Shown: positions 25,608 to 34,504 of the stretch, piece after piece
How the letters are laid out: each line of letters starts with the position of its first letter
Numbering within the stretch: position 1 is the stretch's first letter
The notes under the pieces: generated by a model
What the model was told of the DNA's origin: nothing
The model's input: the letters and a program-made list of their open reading frames with translations, nothing else
Database searches by the model: none
Assembly (NCBI GenBank): GCA_017477255.1
Contig: JAFUXB010000004.1
Location: forward strand, 1-64,000
DNA from: Bacilli bacterium
GTDB taxonomy: Bacteria; Bacillota_I; Bacilli_A; RFN20; CAG-826
DNA: 64,000 nt
Reading direction: 5' to 3'
Made by a program: the position numbers and the translations under genes

Positions 25608-28600
25608 ATGATTAAGAAGAAATCGTTATTGTTACTATTAACAAGTTTTTTAATGATTTGTAGTTTTGTTTCGTGCACAAGAAAAGAACCAGAGAAAGAT
25701 AATACTCAACCTAGTGATCAAGAAGAATCTAAAGATAAAGATTTAATCTATAACTTAAAATTCTTAAATAGTATTAAAGAAAATAATGTTAAAAACGAAT
25801 TTAAAGATGCTGAAGTTACAGGAGGCAATGTAACTTTAGAAAAAGAGCATCATAAAGATGCAGGTATATTATCTTTTGAAAATGCATCTTATGACGATTC
25901 TTATTTAATTTTACCTGCTGAAATATTAGAAAATGATGTGACCACAATAGCTACATGGGTATTAATGCCTGAAAACATTGAGGATTTTAATGATCAATCC
26001 CCATTATTTTCATTTGGATATTCTAGTGATGGATATTTTTATCCTTCACCATTTGATAGAACAACTTGGTTTGGATATTCAATTAATTCTAAACTTCCTG
26101 GTCAAAAAAAGAAAAATTTAACTCTTGCTCCTATAAGTTATGATACATATTGGGAAAATACACCAATTAGTGGAACATTACAATCACCTGCTGGAGCTTG
26201 GCAACTTATAGGATTTACATTTACATCTAATTATTTAAATGTATATCAAAATGGTAAATTAATGCTCCATTTTGAAGGTGATTATAATATAAAGGATAAA
26301 GGAGCAGAATTCTTTTATATAGGAAATAACCCATTAGTAAATACTACTAAAGATTTTAATGCTAAAATAAGTGATTTTAGAGTATATAAAAGTGAATTAA
26401 GTGAAAAAGATTATATTAAAGAATTTGATTTAACATATGATGATTTTTTAACTACTTATTATGAATTTAATGAATCATATGATGAAGAAATTAGAGGATT
26501 TGATGTAAAACCACAAGGAAATGTTAAATTTGCTACAAAAGATGATAAAGAAGTTCTTTATTTAGATGGTTCAGTTAAAAATAATCAAGTTAGTGGAAGA
26601 ACTTCATTAACTTTACCAAAACAAGTTTATATGGGACATAATGAAATAACTGTCTCAACTGATATTTATTTGATTAATTCTCAAGATAGATACCAAAGAG
26701 TATTTGAATTTTCTATTAAAGGTAAAAGATATTTTGCTTTATTTATTGGATTTAGTGATGTTAATGATTTAAAACTTGAATGGGTACCAAATGAAGCAAA
26801 AGTTAGACACATTGTTTTAAAATCTGGTTATAAAGTACCTACAGATAAGTGGATTAATATTACAGTTACTGCAAATAAAGAAAAAGGTATCATATATGTT
26901 GATGGTGTACCTGTTGCTGAATGTTTAGATTATGCTTATGATCCAGTAATTGAATATTATTATCCAGATATAACATGTACAATTGGTAGAACTGATTTTT
27001 ATAATGATAAACCATTAAGTGCTTATATAGATAATTTTAAAATGTATAGTGTAGCTTTAAGTGAAAAAGAAGTAATGTTAGCAAATAATGTTATTTCTAT
27101 AGAAGATGATAATGAAGCAGTTAATAAAGCAATGAATGAATTTGAATTAACTTATAAACATGAAACTTTACTTAATTTACCAACATATGGAGTAGAAGGA
27201 GTTAAATTAAGTTATTCAAGTGATAATCCAGACTTAATTGATTCATATGGAAATATTTATAAAGACGATGAAAGACATGAAGTTGGATTTAATGTTACAT
27301 TTACAAGAGGTGAAGTGAGTATGACTAAAAAGTTTGATATAGTCTTAGAAAAACGAAATAAAGTAGAAAGATATGTAGAAGATGCAAGTTTAGATAAAGT
27401 TACTTATGACGATTCAAGTTATTTTAATGAAACAATGCTATCTAACATTGATTATATGTTTAGTTTAAATACTGAAAGATTACTATATAACTATAGATTA
27501 AATGCTGGTTTACCTACTAAAGGAGTTAGTAGTTATGGTGGTTGGATTTCGACTAGTAGTGGTGGAGCAAGCCAATTTGAATCACAATACGTCGGAGCTT
27601 TAGCTAGATATGCTTTAACTAAACCAAATTATGTTGCATCAACAGCAAAAGATGCATATAACACACCTTTAAAACGATTAACTTACATGTTAAATGAAAT
27701 TAGAAAGTGTCAAGTTGCTTATGGTGAAAAATATCCAGAACAAAAAGGATATTTATGTGGATTTACTCATTTATGTATGAAAGCTGTTGAAAGCGGAACA
27801 ACTGCTGTAAGTGGTGGTGATGGAATTCATGGACAAATACCAATTGGTGGAGTTAATGCTTGGGTTCCTTTCTATATGTATCATAAGAATTTAATGATGT
27901 GTTATGATGTTTATACTTATGCTCCAGATGAAGATCTTAAAGCCTTAGCTTTAACTATGTTAATAGATGCTAGTGATTGGGTATATAATGAAATTTCTAG
28001 TTTAAACGAAACAGAAAGAAGCAATACATTAGGATTTGAATATGGTGGTATGCCAGAAGTATCATATTTAACTTATAAAGTAACAAATGATAAAAAATAT
28101 CTGAGAACTGCAAGGTTTTTTGAACAAGAAAGTCTTTTAGATAGTTTATATAAAAACGTTAATTGTTTACAAGGAATACATTCAAATACAACAATTCCAA
28201 AGATTTTAGGATGTGCGATAGCTTATGAAGTTACTGGTAGTGAATATTATAGAGTAATATGTGAAAACTTCTTTAATATGATTAAAAATGATATGAGTTA
28301 TGTAAATGGTGGAGTAAGTAAAGATGAACATTTTGAAAAACCAGGTGTAACTAGTCAATGTTGTTATGGCGAAGAAACTTGTTGTTCATACAACATGTTA
28401 ATGCTTACTAATTATTTATATAGATGGACTGGTAAAGCTAGTTATATGGATTATTTTGAGAATGTATTTTATAACCACATTATGGCCTCAATTGATCCAA
28501 GTACTGGTGGGAAAACATATCCAAACCCAACTAATTTCGGATATCATAAGATTTTTAGTGCTGCAGAAGACGCTTTCTGGTGTTGCTGTTGCACTGGACA

Positions 28601-29282
28601 AGAAACATTCTCTAAGTTAGTTTATGGAAATATTCATGAAAATAATGATGCAGTTTTTGTTGATATGTATAATCCAATTTCTTATGAATTTGGAAACAGT
28701 AATGCATTAGTAATAAAAGGAAACTTATTTATTGATGAAAAAGTACATATTAGTTTTAGAAATAGTGGTCCACAAAGTTTAAGACTTAGAAAACCAAGCT
28801 GGACAACTCCTATTTTAAAATTAAATGGTAGCGAAATTGATTATAATGTTGATGACAACGGCTATATTATTGTAGATAAGACATGGTCATCATCAGATGA
28901 TTTAATAGTTGAACTTCCAATGAAAGCTAGACTTGAAGCTCAAAAAGGAACTTCAAATAGTTATGCTTTATTCTATGGCCCATTAATGTGTGTTGCTAAT
29001 TTAGGAAAACAAACTGGAGACGTTTATATTTCAACAAATCAATCACAAACATATAAAAATGGAGGTTGGGTATATTTTGATGGCGAATATACTGGGCCAT
29101 TATCACAAACCATTTATATTAATGGATTTGATAAAGAAAATATTAATGATTATGTAACAAGAGATGTTTCAACTGGCAAATTAGTTTTGACTATTGTTGG
29201 AAGAAATGAAACTGTTAATTTTATTCCTTGGATGGATTGCATATACGAAAGATATTCCATGTATATGTATTATAGGAGCTAA
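25608..29282 (+). CDS. GH127 (DUF1680) glycosidase lipoprotein with LamG domains
   Basis: A 1224-residue surface enzyme. After a lipobox (SFVSC) come two concanavalin/LamG-like domains (about 50-275 and 300-500), an Ig-like spacer (about 515-590) and a GH127 catalytic region (about 600-1220). GH127 beta-L-arabinofuranosidases use a zinc-bound Cys nucleophile in a Glu-Cys-Cys-Cys site. Here GEETCCSYNM supplies the Glu and first Cys, and FWCCCCTGQE the paired Cys with the nucleophile. A first CCYGEE adds another Cys pair. LamG domains would bind polysaccharide. The likely substrate is a beta-L-arabinofuranoside, but GH127 also has other specificities. It leads the first carbohydrate locus. Confidence is high for the family and moderate for the substrate. 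Confidence 0.85.
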   Translation: MIKKKSLLLLLTSFLMICSFVSCTRKEPEKDNTQPSDQEESKDKDLIYNLKFLNSIKENNVKNEFKDAEVTGGNVTLEKEHHKDAGILSFENASYDDSYLILPAEILENDVTTIATWVLMPENIEDFNDQSPLFSFGYSSDGYFYPSPFDRTTWFGYSINSKLPGQKKKNLTLAPISYDTYWENTPISGTLQSPAGAWQLIGFTFTSNYLNVYQNGKLMLHFEGDYNIKDKGAEFFYIGNNPLVNTTKDFNAKISDFRVYKSELSEKDYIKEFDLTYDDFLTTYYEFNESYDEEIRGFDVKPQGNVKFATKDDKEVLYLDGSVKNNQVSGRTSLTLPKQVYMGHNEITVSTDIYLINSQDRYQRVFEFSIKGKRYFALFIGFSDVNDLKLEWVPNEAKVRHIVLKSGYKVPTDKWINITVTANKEKGIIYVDGVPVAECLDYAYDPVIEYYYPDITCTIGRTDFYNDKPLSAYIDNFKMYSVALSEKEVMLANNVISIEDDNEAVNKAMNEFELTYKHETLLNLPTYGVEGVKLSYSSDNPDLIDSYGNIYKDDERHEVGFNVTFTRGEVSMTKKFDIVLEKRNKVERYVEDASLDKVTYDDSSYFNETMLSNIDYMFSLNTERLLYNYRLNAGLPTKGVSSYGGWISTSSGGASQFESQYVGALARYALTKPNYVASTAKDAYNTPLKRLTYMLNEIRKCQVAYGEKYPEQKGYLCGFTHLCMKAVESGTTAVSGGDGIHGQIPIGGVNAWVPFYMYHKNLMMCYDVYTYAPDEDLKALALTMLIDASDWVYNEISSLNETERSNTLGFEYGGMPEVSYLTYKVTNDKKYLRTARFFEQESLLDSLYKNVNCLQGIHSNTTIPKILGCAIAYEVTGSEYYRVICENFFNMIKNDMSYVNGGVSKDEHFEKPGVTSQCCYGEETCCSYNMLMLTNYLYRWTGKASYMDYFENVFYNHIMASIDPSTGGKTYPNPTNFGYHKIFSAAEDAFWCCCCTGQETFSKLVYGNIHENNDAVFVDMYNPISYEFGNSNALVIKGNLFIDEKVHISFRNSGPQSLRLRKPSWTTPILKLNGSEIDYNVDDNGYIIVDKTWSSSDDLIVELPMKARLEAQKGTSNSYALFYGPLMCVANLGKQTGDVYISTNQSQTYKNGGWVYFDGEYTGPLSQTIYINGFDKENINDYVTRDVSTGKLVLTIVGRNETVNFIPWMDCIYERYSMYMYYRS

Positions 29283-29298
29283 TTAAAGCAGAAAATTT

Positions 29299-29329
29299 GA
29301 AAAACCCTGCAAATCTAAATTATTTTTTT
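29299..29329 (+). repeat. Dispersed 3'-end element, copy 6
   Basis: AAAAACCCTGCAAATCTAAA follows the GH127 stop by about 16 bases and ends in T7. This copy is the most divergent (CTGCAA for CTGCAG). Confidence 0.65.
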
Positions 29330-29371
29330 AAAAATAAATTGATTATAAACAATATTAAGAGGTATATATTT

Positions 29372-30268
29372 ATGGAAAAAATGCGTTTACATATTCTTAT
29401 TTTAATAGGAGTTTTCTTAATTACTTTTATAATTGGAAGTTTTTTAGATTTAAATATTTCTCAATTAATAGCAAGTAGTTCAAATAACTTTGCAATTTTA
29501 ATGCCCCATATTGGTTTAATTCCTGGATATGGAGTTTTAGCTTTTATTGGTGGTGGATTTTTATTTTTAGGAATTAAAAAATATGAAAAAGTATGGGTTA
29601 AAATTATTTTTATTTTAGCTGCTATTGCTTTTGTTGGTGTTCCAATCTTTTATATAGGAAGAGAATTTTTTGGTGCTAATGGATTTGAAGGAAAAGCACC
29701 AAAATGGATTGGTTATTTAATTAGTACTCCAGTTGTAGCAGGAATAACAGTTTTAGGTTATTTTATTACAACTAAATGCAAAAACGATAAGATTTGGATT
29801 GTTTTTGTCCTTGTTGGAATAATTTCAGCTCTTGCTTTAATTGGTGGAACAACAGTATTAAAAAGTATTTTCCATAGACCTAGATATAGAGCAGTTTACG
29901 CTTATGGTATTGATTTTTATCCATGGTATCAAAGATGTACAAATTATAAAGAATTAATGGAAATTTTAAATATTAAGAGTGAAGAATTTAAATCATTCCC
30001 AAGTGGACATGCTTGTGGAGCTGCTTTATTTGTAGTAGGTGTTACTTTCTTCCCATTAATGAATGAAGAATATGAAAAATTCCATTTGCCATTATTCTAT
30101 TTTGCAGCTTTATGGTTAGTTTTAGTTTGTGTATCAAGAATTATGGCAGCAGCTCATTACTTAAGTGATGTTTCAATGGGATCACTTATTATGCTAATCT
30201 TCTTATTTATTGGAAATGAAATTTTAATTAATACTAAATTAATAAAGAAAAAAGAAGAATTAAATTAA
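29372..30268 (+). CDS. PAP2-family membrane phosphatase
   Basis: A membrane protein of about 298 residues with six helices and the three-part acid-phosphatase signature: KSIFHRPRYR, then PSGHA, then SRIMAAAHYLSDV. The His residues in parts two and three are catalytic in the family. Substrates are lipid phosphates such as phosphatidate or undecaprenyl pyrophosphate. Start: the TTG at 29297 would translate the dispersed element; AAGAGG at 29357-29362 points to ATG 29372 instead. It follows GH127 but has no obvious link to sugar use. A terminator follows at 30354. Confidence 0.85.
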   Translation: MEKMRLHILILIGVFLITFIIGSFLDLNISQLIASSSNNFAILMPHIGLIPGYGVLAFIGGGFLFLGIKKYEKVWVKIIFILAAIAFVGVPIFYIGREFFGANGFEGKAPKWIGYLISTPVVAGITVLGYFITTKCKNDKIWIVFVLVGIISALALIGGTTVLKSIFHRPRYRAVYAYGIDFYPWYQRCTNYKELMEILNIKSEEFKSFPSGHACGAALFVVGVTFFPLMNEEYEKFHLPLFYFAALWLVLVCVSRIMAAAHYLSDVSMGSLIMLIFLFIGNEILINTKLIKKKEELN

Positions 30269-30353
30269 TTAGTGAAATAAAAACAAGCGAATGATGTACT
30301 GAACCCCATTTAGTTCACAAGAAATAAAAAGCTCTTAGCTTAAAATAAATGTT

Positions 30354-30396
30354 AAAGGTACCCCAAATTCTAGACATTAGGAAAAGGGTACCTTTT
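30354..30396 (+). terminator. Hairpin terminator before the isomerase operon
   Basis: AAAGGTACCC (30354-30363) and GGGTACCTTT (30386-30395) form a perfect 10-bp stem around a 22-base loop, with T-rich sequence after it. Confidence 0.65.
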
Positions 30397-30508
30397 ATTA
30401 AAAGCTTTCTTTTTGTTATTTTTCATGCTTAGTCATAGTTTATTTGCGAAATAATTCTGTTTTAAGCAATTAAGTTTCTTTATAAATAATGAATTATTAT
30501 TGAATTGA

Positions 30509-30536
30509 TTGACAATTTATATACAAATTATAAAAT
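30509..30536 (+). promoter_or_regulatory. Promoter of the isomerase-MsmK-ROK operon
   Basis: TTGACA (30509-30514) and TAAAAT (30531-30536) are 16 bases apart. The -35 overlaps a possible upstream start codon, confirming that translation begins at 30575. Confidence 0.65.
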
Positions 30537-30540
30537 ATTA

Positions 30541-30557
30541 TTATCAATTATTGATAA
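30541..30557 (+). promoter_or_regulatory. Candidate ROK operator, site 1
   Basis: TTATCAA-TTA-TTGATAA is a 7-3-7 palindrome at the expected transcription start. A second copy (TTATCAA-TAA-TTGACAA) overlaps the -35 of the importer promoter at 38027. The only local repressor that would need both is the ROK protein at 34505; this pairing is inference. Confidence 0.6.
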
Positions 30558-30574
30558 AATTATTGGAGAATAAT

Positions 30575-32020
30575 ATGAGAATTAAAATCGGTTTAGTTGG
30601 TACAAGCCAAAAATCATTTCCAGGACCAAAAGAAGAGGTCTATGCAAAGATTTGTGAGCAAATGAAACAAAACGCCCAAGAAATGGGTTTTGATTTTGTT
30701 GCTTGGGAAAAACAAGTTATTTACGAAAATGAAGCAAAAGAATGCGTAAAATTTATGGAGGAACAACACGTTGATTTCTTCATGGTATTAAATGTTTCAT
30801 ATTCGGCAGGGTTTTTAACACCAATTTTTTATAAAATAAAAGGAGCTAAAGTAGGTATTTGGTCAATACCAGAGCCTCATGAGGGTGTTACATTATTTAA
30901 TTCATTCTGTTCAAATAACATGTACCAAGGAATTAATACACAATATTTCAAAGATTTTGGAATTAAGTGTAAATGGTTCTATGGAATGGCAGATGATCCT
31001 CAATTTAAACGTAGATTGTGGGTTACAGTTAAAGCATTAGGCGCAATTAAGAAATTAAAGAATAGTAAAGTTGCTTTAATTGGTGGTTTTGCTCCTGGTT
31101 TCTATGATTTATATTTTGATGAAAGATCAGTTATTACTAAACTCGATGGTATTCAAATTAATAGACTCCATGAATATGATGAGATTATTAAACTTGCTAA
31201 TGAAGTAACCGACGAAGAAGTTAAGCCATTCTTAGATGACTTAGATAAAAAAGGCATTAAATGCACCCCTAATGTTATGAAACTTAGAGGTTGGTCAATT
31301 AAAATGTATTTAGCATATAAGAAATTTATAGATATGTATCATTACGATGCAATCGCTGTTTCTTGTTGGCCAAAATTCCAAGATGATTACAAATATTCAG
31401 TATGTTCTGTTCTTGGAATGTTAAACGATGATGGTGTTGTTGCTGCTTGTGAAGGTGATTTAATGAGTGCAATTTCAATGGTTGCTTTACAAGATATTTC
31501 TGATGAAAGCACATCATTAATGGATTTTGCTGCATTTGATAATAGTGATGATTCAATTATGCTTTGGCATTGTGGTCCAGGTTCACTTAAGTTCTGTAGA
31601 CATAATGGTTATACATTAGATGAAAACTATAGTGGTATGGAACATCCAAAAGGAAAAATCGTTGGTACTGCAGTAGTTAGAAACATGGTTTTTGATCCAA
31701 ACAAAATAACTGTATTTAGATTCTCAGGTGATATGGATAGATACATTAATTTAACTGGTGAATTTATGGGTGATGTTAAACCATCAAACTGTGGTTCACG
31801 TGGTTGGATGAATCATCTTAAGTTAAATAATAAAGAAATTAATGCACAAGATTTTACAAATACTGTTTTATCAAGTGGAATTGAGCACCATTATCCAATG
31901 TGTTTAGGAGATTATGGTGAAGTAATTACTGAGATGAACAAATGGTTAGGTATTAAACCTGTAAGAAAGATTAAGTACGAAAATTATTTACAAGATAGTG
32001 AGGATATGGAAAATGAATAA
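30575..32020 (+). CDS. L-fucose/L-arabinose isomerase-superfamily protein
   Basis: A cytosolic protein of about 480 residues related to FucI and AraA (COG2407 type), which interconvert aldoses and ketoses with a divalent metal. Typical stretches are VLNVSYSAGF, IGGFAPGFYD, the metal-site region ACEGDLMSAISM and DIMLWHCGP-like SIMLWHCGPGS. Given the surrounding arabinofuranosidases, an arabinose-to-ribulose reaction is plausible. FucI also accepts D-arabinose, so the enantiomer is open. TTGGAGAA at 30564-30570 supports ATG 30575. It overlaps the next gene by 8 bases. No ribulokinase is encoded nearby, which is odd for an isomerase operon. Confidence 0.75.
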   Translation: MRIKIGLVGTSQKSFPGPKEEVYAKICEQMKQNAQEMGFDFVAWEKQVIYENEAKECVKFMEEQHVDFFMVLNVSYSAGFLTPIFYKIKGAKVGIWSIPEPHEGVTLFNSFCSNNMYQGINTQYFKDFGIKCKWFYGMADDPQFKRRLWVTVKALGAIKKLKNSKVALIGGFAPGFYDLYFDERSVITKLDGIQINRLHEYDEIIKLANEVTDEEVKPFLDDLDKKGIKCTPNVMKLRGWSIKMYLAYKKFIDMYHYDAIAVSCWPKFQDDYKYSVCSVLGMLNDDGVVAACEGDLMSAISMVALQDISDESTSLMDFAAFDNSDDSIMLWHCGPGSLKFCRHNGYTLDENYSGMEHPKGKIVGTAVVRNMVFDPNKITVFRFSGDMDRYINLTGEFMGDVKPSNCGSRGWMNHLKLNNKEINAQDFTNTVLSSGIEHHYPMCLGDYGEVITEMNKWLGIKPVRKIKYENYLQDSEDMENE

Positions 32021-33287
32021 TAAAATTACGTTTAGAGAAATGATGGAAGCTTCAAAAGCTCTCCATAAAGAAGGCGACAAATTTACTCACATTGGTATTG
32101 GGCCAATGTCTAAAAATCTTTTAAAAGCAGTATTAGAACTTGCTAAAGAAAAAGATTTCCCTGTTATTTTAATTGCAAGCCGTAACCAAGTTGATAGTGA
32201 TAAATTTGGTGGTGGATATGTATGTGGTTTTGATCAAAAAAGATTTGTCGAAACTACAAATAAAATAGCAAAAGAAGTGGGTTTTGATGGACTTTGTTAT
32301 TTTTGCAGAGATCATGGTGGTCCATGGCAAAGAGATAAAGAAAGAAATGACAAATTACCAGTTGCTGAGGCAATGGAAATTGCTAAAGAATCATATTTAG
32401 ATGATGCAATCGCTGGTTTTGATTTATTGCATATTGATCCAACTAAAGATCCACAATATTCAACAGTTGTTCCATTAGATATTGTTTTAGATAGAACAAT
32501 GGAATTAATTGAATATATTGAAGCAAAAAGAGTTGAACTTGGATTAAAAGAATTAGCATATGAAGCTGGTACTGAAGAAACTTTAGGTGGACTTATTGAA
32601 CCTGCAGCATATGAAGGATTTATTAAAGAATTATTTAGAAGATTAAACGAAAAACATCTTCCATTACCATTATTTGTTGTAGGACAAACTGGTACACTTA
32701 CAAGATTAACTAGTAATGTTGGACATTATGATACAAAAACTGCTTCAACATTATCAGAAATTACTAAAAAATATGGAACAGGACTTAAGGAACACAATGG
32801 TGATTATTTAAGAAACGCTATTTTACTTGAGCACCCAGTTATTGATTTAGCAGCAATGAATGTTGCTCCAGAATTTGGTTTAGTTGAAACTGAAGCATAT
32901 TTAGATTTAATTGAAATTGAAGAAAAATTTGTTAAAAACCCTGCAGATCTCAGTCATTTAGGTGAAATTTTAACAAAATATGCTTTAAATGGACAAAGAT
33001 GGAGAAAGTGGATGATTGGTGAAAAACGTACAGCTCCAGTTAGTGAAATTGCTAAAAATGCAGAGGATGTTAAACTTATCACTCATATGTGTGGACATTA
33101 CACATTAGAAGAAAAAGAAGTTAAAGAAGCTGTTGCTAAATTATTTAAGAATATAGAAAAATTAGGTCTTGATCCTGAATTCTATGTAATTAAGAAGATT
33201 AAAGACTCAATTGATCGTTATATTTATTGTTTTAATTTATACGGAACAACAACTAGATTAATAAAAAAGGCAAATGAATTAAAATAA
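32013..33287 (+). CDS. GatZ/KbaZ-like (tagatose-bisphosphate aldolase subunit family) protein
   Basis: A 424-residue TIM-barrel protein of the class II tagatose-bisphosphate aldolase non-catalytic-subunit family (IASRNQVDSDKFGGGYVCG near residue 47; NVAPEFGLVETE near 290). In enterobacteria this subunit supports the catalytic GatY/KbaY, but no such partner is encoded here. Related barrels act as ketose or ketonate epimerases, so an independent sugar-epimerase role is possible. It is translationally coupled to the isomerase (start within its last codons), so both probably act on the same sugar. Start at 32013 is preferred over a GTG at 31998. Family moderate to high, reaction unknown. Confidence 0.75.
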   Translation: MNNKITFREMMEASKALHKEGDKFTHIGIGPMSKNLLKAVLELAKEKDFPVILIASRNQVDSDKFGGGYVCGFDQKRFVETTNKIAKEVGFDGLCYFCRDHGGPWQRDKERNDKLPVAEAMEIAKESYLDDAIAGFDLLHIDPTKDPQYSTVVPLDIVLDRTMELIEYIEAKRVELGLKELAYEAGTEETLGGLIEPAAYEGFIKELFRRLNEKHLPLPLFVVGQTGTLTRLTSNVGHYDTKTASTLSEITKKYGTGLKEHNGDYLRNAILLEHPVIDLAAMNVAPEFGLVETEAYLDLIEIEEKFVKNPADLSHLGEILTKYALNGQRWRKWMIGEKRTAPVSEIAKNAEDVKLITHMCGHYTLEEKEVKEAVAKLFKNIEKLGLDPEFYVIKKIKDSIDRYIYCFNLYGTTTRLIKKANELK

Positions 33288-33303
33288 TAGTAGGTGGTTT
33301 AAT

Positions 33304-34500
33304 ATGGCAAATGTAAAACTTCAAAATGTTTATAAATATTACCCAGGTAATGAAGTACCTGCAGTAGTAGATTTTAATTTGGAAGTAAAAGATAAAGAGT
33401 TTGTCGTATTTGTTGGACCTTCTGGATGTGGAAAATCAACTACTTTAAGAATGATTGCTGGTCTTGAAGATATTTCACAAGGAACTATTGAAATTGATGA
33501 TGTCGTTGTAAATGATATGGAGCCAAAAGATAGGGATATTGCTATGGTTTTCCAAAATTATGCGCTTTATCCACATATGACTGTATATCAAAATATTGCT
33601 TTTGCTTTAAAGCATAAAAGAATAATAGATATTAAAAAAGATAAAGAAGGCAACCCAATTTTAGATAAAGAAGGAAAAGAAATTCAATATAAAAGAAAAT
33701 ACACTAAGGCTGAAATTAATGAAAAAGTAATGGAAGCTGCCGAAACTTTAGAAATTACTGAATATTTAAAACGTAAACCTAAAGCTTTATCAGGTGGTCA
33801 AAGACAAAGAGTTGCGATTGGTAGAGCAATTGTTAGAAAACCAAAAGCTTTCTTAATGGATGAACCTTTAAGTAATCTTGATGCAAAACTTCGTAATCAA
33901 ATGAGAGCAGAAATTATTCTTTTAAGAAAAAGAATTAATTCTACATTCATTTATGTTACTCATGATCAAGTAGAAGCAATGACTTTAGGCGATAGAATTG
34001 TTGTTATGAAAGATGGAGTAATTCAACAAGTTGGAACACCTAATGAAGTATTTGAAATGCCTTCCAATTTATTTGTTGCTGGATTTATTGGTAGTCCAAA
34101 AATGAATTTTATTGATTGTGAATTAGAGGAAAATAAAGGCGTTTACAGCATTAATATTTTGGGTGAAAAACTCAAAATCTCTGCAGAACTCAATCAAAAA
34201 TTGTTAAATAAAGGAATTAAAGCCCAATCAATAGTTCTTGGAATTCGACCTGAACACATTCAATTAAATGAAAATGGTTCATTAAAAGCTAATGTTAATA
34301 TTACTGAAATGATGGGAAGTCAATTACTTGTCCATGCAGTTGGAAAAAACGGAAAAGATTTAGTTATTTCTGTTCCAAATATTGGTATAAAAGGTGAATT
34401 AAAAGATACTTTATATAACAACGGAGAAATTAAATTTAACTTACAAGAAGAATCAATTCATCTTTTTGATATAGAAAACGGTGAAAATTTGTTAAAATAA
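33304..34500 (+). CDS. msmK: Sugar ABC transporter ATPase, MsmK/UgpC type
   Basis: A 398-residue ATPase of carbohydrate importers. Walker A is GPSGCGKST (residues 38-46), the Q-loop follows in VFQNYALYPHM, the signature is LSGGQRQR, Walker B is FLMDEPLSNLDAK and the switch His is in YVTHDQVEAM. A TOBE/OB regulatory domain fills the last 150 residues. An unusual charged insert (about residues 110-135) precedes the signature region. MsmK proteins commonly power several importers, and this window has two SBP-permease sets but only this one ATPase of the right kind. It lies in the isomerase operon with an AGGTGG site before ATG. Confidence 0.9.
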   Translation: MANVKLQNVYKYYPGNEVPAVVDFNLEVKDKEFVVFVGPSGCGKSTTLRMIAGLEDISQGTIEIDDVVVNDMEPKDRDIAMVFQNYALYPHMTVYQNIAFALKHKRIIDIKKDKEGNPILDKEGKEIQYKRKYTKAEINEKVMEAAETLEITEYLKRKPKALSGGQRQRVAIGRAIVRKPKAFLMDEPLSNLDAKLRNQMRAEIILLRKRINSTFIYVTHDQVEAMTLGDRIVVMKDGVIQQVGTPNEVFEMPSNLFVAGFIGSPKMNFIDCELEENKGVYSINILGEKLKISAELNQKLLNKGIKAQSIVLGIRPEHIQLNENGSLKANVNITEMMGSQLLVHAVGKNGKDLVISVPNIGIKGELKDTLYNNGEIKFNLQEESIHLFDIENGENLLK

Positions 34501-34504
34501 ATTT

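Larger units (their letters stand above)
30269..30574. other. Intergenic region with terminator, IS-like end and promoter
   Basis: The gap contains TGTACTGAACCCCATTTA (from about 30294), which resembles an IS3/IS150-type terminal repeat, then a terminator (30354-30396) beginning with a similar GTACCCCAAA, and finally the promoter and operator of the isomerase operon (30509-30557). There is no reading frame of note. Confidence 0.45.

Noticed and set aside
15503-29329. Gene-cassette array: one gene followed by one element, with GTTGAGT resembling the integron core GTTRRRY
   Set aside because: The elements lack the paired arms of attC sites, several copies break the core (GTTTAGT, CTCAAGT on the other strand), genes lie on both strands and there is no integrase in the window.
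29297-29371. Upstream TTG start for the PAP2 protein
   Set aside because: It would translate the dispersed element and add a 25-residue non-hydrophobic stretch; a proper ribosome-binding site precedes ATG 29372.
32013-33287. Complete tagatose-bisphosphate aldolase
   Set aside because: Only the GatZ/KbaZ-type subunit family is encoded; there is no GatY/KbaY partner in the window.
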